From an uncultured Agathobacter sp. (GTDB lineage Bacteria > Bacillota > Clostridia > Lachnospirales > Lachnospiraceae): a stretch of DNA of 48,896 nt. This document shows, in pieces, positions 1 through 8,780 of this stretch. Where the stretch lies: the NCBI GenBank assembly GCA_944381555.1, contig CALWLL010000044.1, positions 1 to 48,896 of the forward strand, written 5' to 3'. A program made the translations under genes and the position numbers. A model generated the notes under the pieces. That model worked only from the letters and a program-made list of their open reading frames with translations. It had not been told where the DNA came from and made no database searches. Numbering within the stretch: position 1 is the stretch's first letter; every line of letters begins with the position of its first letter.

Positions 1-1
1 T

Positions 2-364
2 GTGCCTGTTGATGGCGAGGAAGTGAAAGAACTTCCCTTGGAAACTGAAACAACCGTCGAGACGGTTGTTCTTTTGTCCCAACAAAAACCGGATGATAGG
101 ATTGAGGTTGAGATAGAACTGGATGAGCTCGATTTGACTTCAGCAGAAAGTAAAGCAACTTATGCAGAGATTAAGGATTATGTGTTAAAGGAGCATGGGT
201 TGAAGGTTTCTAGTCTTTATATTTCACAGGTAAAAAGAAAGTGCGGAATAGAGGTTGGGGAGAATTACAATCTTCCAAAATCAGAAGATAGTAGGCAGCC
301 TCAGTGTCCGGCGGAGAAGGAAAAGGCGATAATGGATGCACTGGAGCATTTTGGGATGATTTAG
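2..364 (+). CDS. serine recombinase tail fused to RlmD C-terminus (partial)
   Basis: The reading frame enters from outside the window, so the true start is not visible. Its first 26 or so residues (PVDGEEVKEL...TTVETVVLLS) resemble the C-terminal tail of a large serine recombinase; compare FPVFFDGQEITEL...STVETVVQLS at the end of the recombinase at 17331-19010. The rest, from about residue 27 to the end GMI, is the usual C-terminal extension of the 23S rRNA (uracil-1939) methyltransferase RlmD/RumA of Lachnospiraceae. VETVVLLS is a conserved near-C-terminal motif of RlmD itself, so the join lies within the shared motif. The simplest reading is that a mobile element lying to the left has integrated inside rlmD, and this is its right junction. 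The methyltransferase catalytic domain is not in the window. Confidence 0.75.
   Translation: MPVDGEEVKELPLETETTVETVVLLSQQKPDDRIEVEIELDELDLTSAESKATYAEIKDYVLKEHGLKVSSLYISQVKRKCGIEVGENYNLPKSEDSRQPQCPAEKEKAIMDALEHFGMI
53..79 (+). other. attachment-junction-like sequence in rlmD
   Basis: These codons (T-V-E-T-V-V-L-L-S) are where a recombinase tail and the rlmD tail meet. Codon by codon they match the end of the second recombinase at 18975-19001 (ACC GTn GAG ACn GTn GTn ... TCC), differing mostly at third positions. Large serine recombinases use short att cores, and a junction inside rlmD at this motif is inferred from the chimeric protein, not from a seen pair of repeats. Confidence 0.45.
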
Positions 365-411
365 AGGATTATTAGGAATGAAATTTGAAATACGAAAGAA
401 GGAGAACTTTT

Positions 412-1332
412 ATGATGCTTGATACAATTCTATCAAAATGTGATGAGAGATATGAAAAACCAGAGTGCGGAGAATGTATGGATTGCATATTTGAAGAATA
501 TTGTCCGGGAGATTGTGAAGTTTGTTTAGATTATATACACAATCCGTCTCATTCACCAGTAAATGCTCCTGAGCGCAAATATGATTGTGTCCATATGGCG
601 GACGTGTATGCATGTAAATATTCATGCCGATATACATCAGAAATAATTTATGCGCTTAAAAGATGTAAAGATATGTGGGATGTTGATGAATTAAAGGTAT
701 TGTCATTTGGTTGTGGTCCATGCACAGATTTATTTGCAATTGATTATCTGCATTCGCTAGAGGAATTAAAATACGGTAGATTAGAATATCGAGGAGTGGA
801 TTATAGTAAAGATGTTTGGAAAAATATACATCGAGATATAAAACAATTTGAAAATTTTGAACGGAAAATCAGATTCTTTTATCAAGATGCGTGTGAACTT
901 ATTACTCAAATAGAGCGAGGTACTTGGGTGCCTAACCTTATAGTGTTTCAGTATGTATTTTCTGATATGCAAAAACATACGGACGAGCAAGATATAAACT
1001 ACTTTATGGATACTTTTGCACAATATTTTAATGAAAAAGTAAGTTCAAACACTTATATAATACTGAATGACATTAATTTAGGACGAGATTACGGCGGTGG
1101 ACGAGAATATTTTGACCAATTATATAGAAAACTCAGAGATTCTATTTCGAGGAAGGGACGTTTTTGCAATGACAATTCAAGAAGTGAGTATTATCCTAGA
1201 GGATATACATATGGAGAAAACTCAGATGGAGAATTTGCGCAAAATAAGAATTTTTTTGATATAAGGAAATGGAAAAAATATTCGCCATTTGATACATGTG
1301 CTAGTGCCCAAATGTTAATAAAAAAGAGGTGA
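412..1332 (+). CDS. Cys-rich class I SAM-dependent methyltransferase-like protein
   Basis: A protein of about 306 residues. The start at 412 is chosen because GGAG sits 7 bases upstream; the TTG at 385 has no ribosome site. The N-terminal 30 or so residues hold a dense cysteine cluster (CGECMDC, then CPGDCEVC) that could bind zinc or an iron-sulfur cluster. A Rossmann-type SAM motif (VLSFGCGPCTD) follows near residue 108, then an acidic strand end (YRGVDYS), as in class I methyltransferases. The substrate is unknown. The stop is 4 bases before the DUF1848 gene, so the two are probably co-translated. The coding DNA is visibly more AT-rich than the flanking rlmD and two-component genes, which suggests transfer. 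The methyltransferase fold is well supported, the function is not. Confidence 0.6.
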   Translation: MMLDTILSKCDERYEKPECGECMDCIFEEYCPGDCEVCLDYIHNPSHSPVNAPERKYDCVHMADVYACKYSCRYTSEIIYALKRCKDMWDVDELKVLSFGCGPCTDLFAIDYLHSLEELKYGRLEYRGVDYSKDVWKNIHRDIKQFENFERKIRFFYQDACELITQIERGTWVPNLIVFQYVFSDMQKHTDEQDINYFMDTFAQYFNEKVSSNTYIILNDINLGRDYGGGREYFDQLYRKLRDSISRKGRFCNDNSRSEYYPRGYTYGENSDGEFAQNKNFFDIRKWKKYSPFDTCASAQMLIKKR

Positions 1333-1336
1333 TTTA

Positions 1337-2278
1337 ATGATTATTAGTGCCAGCAGACGTACAGACATACCATCCTACTATTCAAAATGGTTGATTAATA
1401 GATTAAAAGAGAAATATGTATTGGTTAGAAATCCGATGAATATACATCAGGTAAGTAAGATAGATTTATCTCCAGATGTTGTTGATGCAATCGTATTTTG
1501 GACAAAAAATCCAACTCCAATGTTGCCATATCTGGAGCAAATTAAAGATTATACATATTATTTTCAATTTACATTAAGTGCATATGGTCCAGATGTAGAA
1601 AAGAATTTGCCATCAAAAAATAAAATTATTATTCCAACATTTCAACAGTTGTCTAGAGAAATTGGTAAAGAAAAGATTATATGGAGATATGATCCAATCT
1701 TCTTTAATGAGCAGTATTCAATGGAGTATCATTGTAAGTATTTTGAAGTATTAGCTTCAAGATTGGGTGATTATACAGAGAAGTGTACTGTGAGTTTTAT
1801 GGATATGTATAGAAATACAGAGCGAAATGTAAAGAATTTAAGTATTGTCAAAGATACATATGAAATGCAGGTAGAATTATTGCAAAGATTTGTAGAAATA
1901 GCAAGGAAGTATGGTTTGTATATTGATACCTGTGCTGAAATTGGGGATTTTCATAACATAGGAGTTGAGCACGCTCATTGTATTGACAGAGAGAGAATAG
2001 AGAGAATTGGTGGATTCAAGCTTAATGTTAATAAAGATGCAAATCAAAGAGCAGAATGTGGATGCGTGGCAAGTATTGATATAGGGGCTTATAATACATG
2101 TAAAAATGGATGTTTGTATTGTTATGCAAATTATAGTTCCAATACTGTAGAAAAGAATTTTGGTATGCATAATCCAAAGTCACCTTTGCTGTTTGGTGAA
2201 ATAGATAGTACAGATGTAATCAAGGAAAGAAAAGTAAAGTCACTTATTGATAATCAGATGAATTTGTTTGATATTTAG
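1337..2278 (+). CDS. DUF1848 family protein with C-terminal radical-SAM-like cluster
   Basis: A protein of 313 residues starting MIISASRRTDIP, the signature opening of DUF1848, with the internal IVFWTKNP motif also typical. Near the C-terminus (about residues 241-263) are CGC and then CKNGCLYCYAN, a Cx3Cx2C arrangement like that which binds the 4Fe-4S cluster in radical SAM enzymes, but near the end of the protein rather than the start. The activity of DUF1848 is not known. The start has GAGGTGA 5 bases upstream. It follows the Cys-rich methyltransferase by 4 bases, so both products may use S-adenosylmethionine in one pathway. Family assignment is firm; catalytic role is inference. Confidence 0.8.
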   Translation: MIISASRRTDIPSYYSKWLINRLKEKYVLVRNPMNIHQVSKIDLSPDVVDAIVFWTKNPTPMLPYLEQIKDYTYYFQFTLSAYGPDVEKNLPSKNKIIIPTFQQLSREIGKEKIIWRYDPIFFNEQYSMEYHCKYFEVLASRLGDYTEKCTVSFMDMYRNTERNVKNLSIVKDTYEMQVELLQRFVEIARKYGLYIDTCAEIGDFHNIGVEHAHCIDRERIERIGGFKLNVNKDANQRAECGCVASIDIGAYNTCKNGCLYCYANYSSNTVEKNFGMHNPKSPLLFGEIDSTDVIKERKVKSLIDNQMNLFDI

Positions 2279-2294
2279 GGAAAAGAGGGATTTT

Positions 2295-2534
2295 ATGAAA
2301 TACAATTTGTATTTTTATGATAGCAGCAGGAACGAAGTTGTTATGACAGATATGGCTGGCAAGGAGTTAGTGATTAACTGCGATAAGGCAGAGGAGCAGG
2401 TTGTGTTTGATGAATCAGAGGGCGCTGGAATCCTTGCTAGGCTGGCAAGAGAGGAGCCGGCAGGTTATGTGAGCTTTGCCATGCGTCCGGGCGGATTACA
2501 GGATTATGTGGATGTGTGGAATGAGTTGAATTAA
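2295..2534 (+). CDS. small DUF6061-like protein
   Basis: A protein of 79 residues starting MKYNLYFYDSSRNEV, with a GAGGGA ribosome site 5-10 bases upstream; the upstream ATG in the same frame overlaps the previous gene and is less likely. The pattern of a short beta-rich start, a central INCDKAEE segment and a C-terminal PAGYVSF...LQDYVDVW is like small DUF6061 proteins of Lachnospiraceae, whose function is unknown. It is acidic with no membrane segment. It sits between the AT-rich methyltransferase/DUF1848 pair and the two-component system, and its base composition is closer to the latter. The family call is tentative. Confidence 0.6.
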   Translation: MKYNLYFYDSSRNEVVMTDMAGKELVINCDKAEEQVVFDESEGAGILARLAREEPAGYVSFAMRPGGLQDYVDVWNELN

Positions 2535-2553
2535 AGTGTAAAAGGAGCAGCAC

Positions 2554-3216
2554 ATGTTAGACATTTTAATTGTAGAAGATAATCATGAAATTGCTATGCT
2601 TCTACAGGATTTTTTAAGGAAAGAAAATTATATAGTCAGCGTGGCAGAGAATGGTGAAAAAGCCTTTGATTTGTTTGAGAGGTACGGTGCAAAGCTAATT
2701 ATCTTAGATATTATGCTTCCGGGTTTGGATGGGTTTGTGGTATGTTCTAAAATCAGGGAAAGCTCAAATGCACGTATCATGATTACCAGTGCTAAGAATC
2801 AAAAAGAGGATAAGCTCAAGGGCTTGAATCTTGGGGCAGACGATTATATTGAAAAACCTTATGATATAGATATTCTTCTGGCGAAGGTGAATGGTATTTT
2901 TAAGCGGAAGTATGGAATGGAAGAAATCGTTGAAGGAAATCTTACTTTAAACGCTGTAACACGCACCTTGAAAAAGGGTGGACAATATATAAATGTTACC
3001 GAGAAAGAGTTTGAACTTCTAAAGCTTCTTATTGAAAATAAAAATGTTACCATGAAAAAGGAGTACCTATTTAACAACATTTGGGGAAGCGACAGTGATT
3101 CAGAGATTCAAACAGTGGCAGTACATATCAGATGGCTTCGTGAAAAAATAGAAGAGGATTCTAAGAAGCCAAAACATATTATTACAGAGTGGGGAGTAGG
3201 TTATAGGTTTGAATAA
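2554..3216 (+). CDS. OmpR/PhoB-type response regulator
   Basis: A protein of 220 residues. The receiver domain (about 1-115) has the acidic pair in VEDN, the phosphoacceptor aspartate in LIILDIMLPG, the switch residues ITSA and the lysine in YIEKPYD. A C-terminal winged-helix DNA-binding domain (about 125-220) has the typical FELLKLL, AVHIRWLREKIE and GVGYRFE motifs. AAAGGAG precedes the start by 8 bases. The histidine kinase gene overlaps its stop by 8 bases, so the pair is co-translated. It most likely controls the ABC exporter genes just downstream, as in Bce-like or VraSR-like modules. Confidence 0.95.
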   Translation: MLDILIVEDNHEIAMLLQDFLRKENYIVSVAENGEKAFDLFERYGAKLIILDIMLPGLDGFVVCSKIRESSNARIMITSAKNQKEDKLKGLNLGADDYIEKPYDIDILLAKVNGIFKRKYGMEEIVEGNLTLNAVTRTLKKGGQYINVTEKEFELLKLLIENKNVTMKKEYLFNNIWGSDSDSEIQTVAVHIRWLREKIEEDSKKPKHIITEWGVGYRFE

Positions 3217-4429
3217 ATTTCGTAAAATAACAGTATTTGTCGTTTTCGTAGAAATAGTGATGATTACACTGTGTAATGTAATCTTTGCAGTTAAATCCGC
3301 TGATGATTCCGGCAAAATTTATCGTGTGGAAGCACAGAGAGTAGCAAAAAAGTTGCAAAATGCTTCTTTACAGGAGTTGGATTTATCTGAGTATGAAACT
3401 ATTGTAGCAGTCAGTGCGTTTATAGAGGATGAAGTTTGTAATAATCATTATGTAGTGGAAAAAATTAATGGGAATTTATACCGAATTGAGTATGAGGCTA
3501 AGCAGCAGGATAATCAGGTATGGATGTTTAATGTATGTCTGCTCCTTATGCTATTTGTAACCATTGTAGTATTTTGGTATATCTCACAGAAAGTATTACA
3601 GCCTTTTCATAAAATGAGCGAATTGACTTATGAACTTGCAAAAGGAAATTTATCGATGCCGATAAAAGCAGAAAAGAGTAAATTCTTTGGTAAGTTTCTA
3701 TGGGGAATGGATATGCTTAGAGCAACTTTAGAGGATAATAAGGAAAGGGAACTGGAACTGCAAAAAGAAAAAAAGACACTGATACTTTCCCTATCTCACG
3801 ATATAAAAACCCCGCTATCAGCCATTGATTTATATGCAAAGGCATTATCTGAAAATTTATATGATACGGAAGAAAAGCGAACGGAGGCTTTACAAGGGAT
3901 TGCAAGAAATGTTCAGGAAATCAAAGGCTATGTAAATGAAATTGTAACAGCGTCCAGAGAGGATTTTTTGAACTTAGAAGTTAAGGAGGGAGAATTCTAT
4001 CTTTCTTCGCTATTGAAAGATATTGAAGTTTATTATAAGGATAAACTGTCAATTTTACATACAGTGTTTACCATTGATAACACGGAAGATTGTCTCCTAA
4101 AAGGAGATATCAACCGAATAATAGAGGTACTGCAAAATATTATAGAAAACGCCATTAAGTATGGTGATGGAATTGCTATAGGAATTTCTTTTGATGATGA
4201 AGAGGATTGTAAATTAATCTCAGTTACCAATACCGGTTGCATCTTAAAGGAGGAGGAACTGCCTAATCTTTTTGAATCCTTTTATAGAGGCAGTAACAGT
4301 CAGGGTGTAAAAGGAAGCGGATTAGGACTTTATATAGCAAAAAAACTTATGAAAAAAATGGATGGAAACATATTTGCTGCGATTATGAATAGTGAATTTA
4401 CCGTGACGATAGTTATAAGAAAAGCATAA
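3209..4429 (+). CDS. sensor histidine kinase
   Basis: A membrane kinase of 406 residues starting at a TTG that overlaps the regulator gene. It has two transmembrane segments (about residues 7-27 and 107-127), an extracytoplasmic loop of about 80 residues between them, a HAMP-like linker, the H-box SLSHDIKTPLSA (about 197-208), and the ATPase part with N-box IIENAIKYG and G-box KGSGLGLYIAKK. It should phosphorylate the partner regulator. The moderate sensor loop separates it from the short-loop BceS kinases that rely wholly on the transporter for sensing, so the ligand could be sensed directly. The signal is not evident from sequence. Confidence 0.93.
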   Translation: MNKFRKITVFVVFVEIVMITLCNVIFAVKSADDSGKIYRVEAQRVAKKLQNASLQELDLSEYETIVAVSAFIEDEVCNNHYVVEKINGNLYRIEYEAKQQDNQVWMFNVCLLLMLFVTIVVFWYISQKVLQPFHKMSELTYELAKGNLSMPIKAEKSKFFGKFLWGMDMLRATLEDNKERELELQKEKKTLILSLSHDIKTPLSAIDLYAKALSENLYDTEEKRTEALQGIARNVQEIKGYVNEIVTASREDFLNLEVKEGEFYLSSLLKDIEVYYKDKLSILHTVFTIDNTEDCLLKGDINRIIEVLQNIIENAIKYGDGIAIGISFDDEEDCKLISVTNTGCILKEEELPNLFESFYRGSNSQGVKGSGLGLYIAKKLMKKMDGNIFAAIMNSEFTVTIVIRKA

Positions 4430-4435
4430 AGTAAT

Positions 4436-4471
4436 GCCTTCTTCAGAGCTTCAAAAATTTCTGAAGGAGGC
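4436..4471 (+). terminator. hairpin after histidine kinase
   Basis: GCCTTCTTCAGA and TCTGAAGGAGGC form a 12-bp stem with one mismatch around a loop of about 12 bases. The following sequence is AT-rich but has no clean T-run, so it may only attenuate read-through from the two-component genes into the ABC genes. A TATAAT box at 4501-4506 suggests a separate promoter for the exporter. Confidence 0.5.
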
Positions 4472-4537
4472 ATTTAATGATTGTTTAATAATTTCCCTTG
4501 TATAATCCACTTATAATTAAGAGGAAGGAGCAAAAGA

Positions 4538-6910
4538 ATGTATTTAAACATACTAAAAAAAGATTTAAAACGAAAAAAGGCAATGAATATAATACTTCTG
4601 CTGTTTATTATTCTTGCCACAATGTTTGTGTCGTCAAGTGTAAACAACATTATCAATGTTACTACGGCACTGGACAATTATTTTGAAATGGCAAATGCAC
4701 CGGATTATTTATTGGCTACTATGAATAAAACTCTTACGGTTGACGTTGACGAAACGGTAAGCAAGGTCGGTGCAGTAGAGAGCTATGCGACAGAAAAAGT
4801 ATTGTTTATGACTACGTCTAATTTAACTTATGAGGACGATACCATTATCAGCGAAGGTGGTACTCATTTGCTTCATAGCGATATCGGTATGAATTACTTT
4901 CTATCTGATGGTAGTATCTTGGATATGGTAGAACCGGGTAAGTTTTATATGACAGAAGGTAAAGCAGAGAATCTTGGTGTTGAGGTGGGGGACAAACTTA
5001 CCATAGAATTAAATGGCGTCAGTCGGGAATTTGTTCTTGGAGGTAAAATAAAAGATGCACTTTTCGGCTCGAATCAGATGTCCTTTACACGTTATATTAT
5101 AAATGAGGAGGATTTTGAGTATTTTCTTTCTGCAGAAAATACAGAAGAATTTTATGGTGGTACTTTAGTTTACATACATTCTTCAAATATAGAAACGGTG
5201 TTGCCACAGATAAAGCTGCTTGTAGATAATAGTATTCTTACAATGGACAGAGACTTTATGGAATTCTGCTATGTTTTTGATATGGTAGTGGTGGGAATTC
5301 TGCTAGTGGTAAGCATTATTCTTATTATAATAGCATTTGTTGTACTTCGTTTCACAATCACCTTTACACTTTCGGAAGAATTCCGTGAAATTGGTGTAAT
5401 GAAAGCGATTGGTATCAGCAATTTTAAAATCCGTGGACTATATCTCGTAAAGTATATGGGGCTTTCCATAATCGGTGCAGCTATCGGTCTTGTCCTTAGT
5501 TTTCCATTTGGTGAGATGCTTATGAGTGTTTCCTCACAGTCAATTATTATGGGAAATCAGAGTCCGATTTTGGTAAATATTTTCTGCGCAATTCTTGTTA
5601 TCGCAGTCATTTTATTGTTCTGCTATGGTTGTACAGGTAAGGTTAAGAAACTGACGCCAATTGATGCTATCAGAAATGGTCAGACAGGTGAGCGTTTTCG
5701 GAAAAAGACACTTATGAATATAGGAAAATCAAAGCTTTCTGTAACACCGTTCTTAGCACTCAATGACATTGTAAGTAGTCCAAGACGTTATGGTATTATA
5801 AGTTTTACTTTTTTCCTTTGTCTGTCTCTTTTGATTATGCTTTCGGCAACTGTCTCCACTATGAATAGTGGCAGTCTTTCGGCAACATTTGGATGGGCAG
5901 ATTGTGACATATATCTTAGCAATGATAAAATAATTATGGAATGGATGCTGGAAGACGGACATGAGAAACTTGAGAAGCACCTTGATGAAATGGAGCAGAC
6001 TCTAGTAGAAAATGGGATTCCTGCAAAATGCTATCAGGAAATGATGTTCAACTTACCTGTAGCTTTTGGCGAAAACGAGTGTAATATTACTATCTATCAA
6101 GGCACGGGAACGACAATGGATATGTACGAATACACAGCAGGAATGGCGCCGCAGAACACCGATGAAATTGCAATTACACGAATTGCTGCGGATAAGTTGA
6201 ATGCAAATATTGGTGATACAGTTACGATTAAAACGGTTGACGGAGAAAAGGAGTATATTATTTCGGCGTTTTTTCAAGGTATGAATATGCAGGGTATCGG
6301 TATCAGACTGCACGCAGATGAGTACATAAATTATGTTCAGGCACAGGGAGGTATCAATACGCAGATTATGTTTACAGATAACCCTGACAGCAAAGAGATT
6401 AATCGGAGAATGGAAGAAATTCGGAGAATTTTCCCAGACTATGAAAATGTAGAAACCTGTGCCGAAACTGTAAAGGATATGTTAGGTGTTGCGGATACTC
6501 TTGCTGCAGTAAAATCTCTTATCGTTATCCTTACAATTGTTTTGGCTGCACTAATTACCGTGCTTATGGAGCGTTCCTTTATTGCAAAAGAGAAGGGGGA
6601 AATTGCACTTATGAAAGCCATAGGAACACGAGATGAAAAAATTTACACATACCATGTATTGAGGTTTTTATTCGTTGGAATAATTGCAGTGGTGCTTGGC
6701 GAAATTTTTGCTATGCCACTTACGCACCTCTGTATTGACCCGATATTTAAAATGATGGGTATGGAATTAGCAGTTGATTATGTGATAAATCCGGTTGAAA
6801 TGTATCTGATTTTCCCACTTGTAATTCTTGTTACAACAGCTGTAAGTGCGTTCCTGACTTCGCTTTACGCAAGAAAAATCAAATCATCCGACACTGCTAG
6901 CATAGAATAA
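4538..6910 (+). CDS. FtsX/MacB-type ABC transporter permease
   Basis: A membrane protein of 790 residues with two FtsX-like halves. There is an N-terminal membrane anchor (about 17-37), a large extracytoplasmic region, three membrane segments (about 248-370), a fourth near 420-440, a second extracytoplasmic region, and three more segments at the C-terminus (about 660-785). The motifs EEFREIGVMKAIG and KEKGEIALMKAIGTRDEKI are the coupling segments that contact the ATPase in each half. AAGGAG lies upstream of the start. With the ATPase at 6925 it forms an exporter or a mechanotransmission complex for antimicrobial peptides or lipid-linked compounds. The upstream two-component system is the likely regulator. 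Confidence 0.92.
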   Translation: MYLNILKKDLKRKKAMNIILLLFIILATMFVSSSVNNIINVTTALDNYFEMANAPDYLLATMNKTLTVDVDETVSKVGAVESYATEKVLFMTTSNLTYEDDTIISEGGTHLLHSDIGMNYFLSDGSILDMVEPGKFYMTEGKAENLGVEVGDKLTIELNGVSREFVLGGKIKDALFGSNQMSFTRYIINEEDFEYFLSAENTEEFYGGTLVYIHSSNIETVLPQIKLLVDNSILTMDRDFMEFCYVFDMVVVGILLVVSIILIIIAFVVLRFTITFTLSEEFREIGVMKAIGISNFKIRGLYLVKYMGLSIIGAAIGLVLSFPFGEMLMSVSSQSIIMGNQSPILVNIFCAILVIAVILLFCYGCTGKVKKLTPIDAIRNGQTGERFRKKTLMNIGKSKLSVTPFLALNDIVSSPRRYGIISFTFFLCLSLLIMLSATVSTMNSGSLSATFGWADCDIYLSNDKIIMEWMLEDGHEKLEKHLDEMEQTLVENGIPAKCYQEMMFNLPVAFGENECNITIYQGTGTTMDMYEYTAGMAPQNTDEIAITRIAADKLNANIGDTVTIKTVDGEKEYIISAFFQGMNMQGIGIRLHADEYINYVQAQGGINTQIMFTDNPDSKEINRRMEEIRRIFPDYENVETCAETVKDMLGVADTLAAVKSLIVILTIVLAALITVLMERSFIAKEKGEIALMKAIGTRDEKIYTYHVLRFLFVGIIAVVLGEIFAMPLTHLCIDPIFKMMGMELAVDYVINPVEMYLIFPLVILVTTAVSAFLTSLYARKIKSSDTASIE

Positions 6911-6924
6911 GAAAGGAAACTATT

Positions 6925-7686
6925 ATGAATATTTTAGAAGTGAAAGACCTCTGTAAAACATATATTGTAAACAAACGCCAGAACAACGTTCTGAAAAATG
7001 TAAACTTTACCGTTTCGGAAGGCGAAATGGTAGCCGTTATGGGGCCATCAGGCTCCGGTAAATCAACTCTTCTTTATGCAGTTTCCGGTATGGATTCCAT
7101 TACCGCAGGCGAAGTGAAATTCTGTGGAAATGACATTGCAAAGTTAGGGGAGAAAGAACTTGCGGATTTACGTCTTGATGAAATGGGCTTTATTTTTCAG
7201 CAAATGTATATGATGAAAAATCTTACGGTTTTGGATAACATTATTCTTCCGGCAGTTCAGAGAAAAAAGACAGATGAATCTAAAAAAGAGAAGATTGTCC
7301 GTGGCGAAGAATTAATGAGAAAGTTGGGTATTATTGAAGTTGCTGATAATGATATTAATGAAGTGTCCGGCGGTCAGTTACAGCGTGCCTGCATCTGCCG
7401 AAGCATGATTAACAAACCGAAGATTCTATTTGCGGATGAACCGACCGGTGCATTAAATCGAACAGCCTCCAATGAAGTGATTGAAGAATTGGTAAAACTA
7501 AACGAGGAAGGAACCACAATTATGATGGTAACTCATGATGCGAAAGTAGCGGCAAAGTGTGGAAGAGTTCTTTATATTGTGGATGGAAATATTAAGGGTG
7601 AATTTGTGAATGATAAGCGAAAAGAACTTTCTGAAAAAGAAGTAGAAAGAAATTTGAATAATTGGTTGCTCGATTTGGGTTGGTAA
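6925..7686 (+). CDS. ABC transporter ATP-binding protein, LolD/MacB type
   Basis: An ATPase of 253 residues with Walker A (GPSGSGKST, about 40-48), Q-loop (IFQQMYMM), the signature SGGQLQRA, Walker B (ILFADEPTGAL) and H-loop (MVTHD). The family type is the one that pairs with FtsX-like permeases. It starts 14 bases after the permease stop with GAAAGGAAA as ribosome site. After the canonical core it has a short acidic and lysine-rich tail. A strong terminator follows at 7715, closing the two-component/exporter region. Confidence 0.95.
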   Translation: MNILEVKDLCKTYIVNKRQNNVLKNVNFTVSEGEMVAVMGPSGSGKSTLLYAVSGMDSITAGEVKFCGNDIAKLGEKELADLRLDEMGFIFQQMYMMKNLTVLDNIILPAVQRKKTDESKKEKIVRGEELMRKLGIIEVADNDINEVSGGQLQRACICRSMINKPKILFADEPTGALNRTASNEVIEELVKLNEEGTTIMMVTHDAKVAAKCGRVLYIVDGNIKGEFVNDKRKELSEKEVERNLNNWLLDLGW

Positions 7687-7714
7687 CCAAGCGAAGAGTA
7701 ACTATATTAGCAAA

Positions 7715-7748
7715 CCAGAGTGGAGAAATCTGCTCTGGTATTTTTTTT
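7715..7748 (+). terminator. rho-independent terminator after ABC genes
   Basis: CCAGAG...CTCTGG forms a 6-bp GC-rich stem around a 12-base loop, followed by TA and an eight-base T-run. It separates the exporter genes from the mobilizable element genes. Confidence 0.8.
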
Positions 7749-7749
7749 C

Positions 7750-7782
7750 TCAATTTCCGCTCAATTTCCATTCAATGTAGGT
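7750..7782 (+). repeat. triple 11-bp direct repeat upstream of parM-like gene
   Basis: Three adjacent 11-base units: TCAATTTCCGC (7750), TCAATTTCCAT (7761) and TCAATGTAGGT (7772). The 11-base period puts the TCAAT cores on one face of the helix. A TATATC box begins 24 bases after the start of the last unit, so the array covers the -35 region of a likely promoter for the partition genes. A matching triple array lies at 15115-15147. Confidence 0.7.
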
Positions 7783-7851
7783 TGGGTGGATTTTTTATAT
7801 CCTATACCTACAAAACAAAACGCCCGCAGGGCAGAAAGGCAGGTACAGGAT

Positions 7852-8775
7852 ATGTACGAAAACAATTTTACAGCAGAGTCGATAGTAATCGGTATCGATC
7901 ATGGATTTTCAATGATGAAAACCAAGAATCACATTTTTAGCAACGGAGTCAGTAAAAGTAATGGTAAGCCGCCGGTGGTAGAGAACAGTCTCTATTATGA
8001 AGGCAGTTACTATTGCGTTGGCGGAGAGAGGAAGACGGTAGTAGAGGATAAGACTGCAACGGAAGATTTCTTTTTGCTCACTTTGGTGGCAGTTGCAAAG
8101 GAACTGAGGACAAGGGGGCTGTCTCATGATGCAATCGTAACGCTTGGAGTTGGAGTTCCATTTAAGAGATTTGGTGCAGAGGCAGCGAAGTTTATTGCGT
8201 ACCTGAAACGAAGTGGTATCCATGATTTTGTATTTGAAGAAGAGGAATATTCCATAGCAATTGAAAATGTATTTTGCTTTCCGCAATGTTTTGCAGCGGT
8301 CGCAGATCGTATCGGAAATATGGAGGGCAGATATGTTGTGGCAGATATTGGTTCCTGGACTAAGGATGTTATCAGTATCGCGGATAAGAGGATTGATACG
8401 GAAAATTCCATAACGGTGCCTAATTCCATTATTACTCTTTTTAGAGATATAAATGATGTGGTAATGCAGACCGGGGCAAGACAGGTTCCGGAAAGTGTGT
8501 TGCAGGATTTTATAGCAAGCAAAAATGTTGTAATTCCGGAGAATGTACAGGCGATTATTGTTTTCAAATTAAAAAAGTTTGCCGGTGAGACGGAAGGGAT
8601 GCTTTCAGAAAGTGGCTTTGACCTTACTTACTGCAACATTCTCTATATCGGCGGCGGAGCAACCATTATGAGAAGGTTTGGGGAGGCAAGAGATAATGTG
8701 GCTTACCTTGAAGATATCAGGCTGAATGCAAAAGGCTATGAGCTTCTTGCCGGGCATCAGTTAAAAAGGGGATAG
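7852..8775 (+). CDS. ParM/StbA-like actin-family partition protein
   Basis: A protein of about 307 residues. The start MYENNFTAE is chosen because the actin-like fold begins right after it (IVIGIDHGFSMMKT, phosphate 1 motif); the longer upstream frame runs through the promoter and repeat array. Other actin-family motifs are VVADIGSWTKDV (phosphate 2) and LYIGGGATIM (adenosine motif). Such proteins form filaments that push DNA copies apart and need a small DNA-binding adaptor, which the next gene may encode. In integrative elements they stabilise the excised circular form. The stop is 5 bases before the next gene. Confidence 0.85.
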   Translation: MYENNFTAESIVIGIDHGFSMMKTKNHIFSNGVSKSNGKPPVVENSLYYEGSYYCVGGERKTVVEDKTATEDFFLLTLVAVAKELRTRGLSHDAIVTLGVGVPFKRFGAEAAKFIAYLKRSGIHDFVFEEEEYSIAIENVFCFPQCFAAVADRIGNMEGRYVVADIGSWTKDVISIADKRIDTENSITVPNSIITLFRDINDVVMQTGARQVPESVLQDFIASKNVVIPENVQAIIVFKLKKFAGETEGMLSESGFDLTYCNILYIGGGATIMRRFGEARDNVAYLEDIRLNAKGYELLAGHQLKRG

Positions 8776-8780
8776 GCATT

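Noticed and set aside
7662-7940. Plus-strand frame of 92 residues before the parM-like gene
   Set aside because: It runs through the terminator, the repeat array and into the parM-like gene in another frame; no homology or ribosome site.
8124-8567. Minus-strand frame of 147 residues
   Set aside because: Antisense shadow of the parM-like gene.
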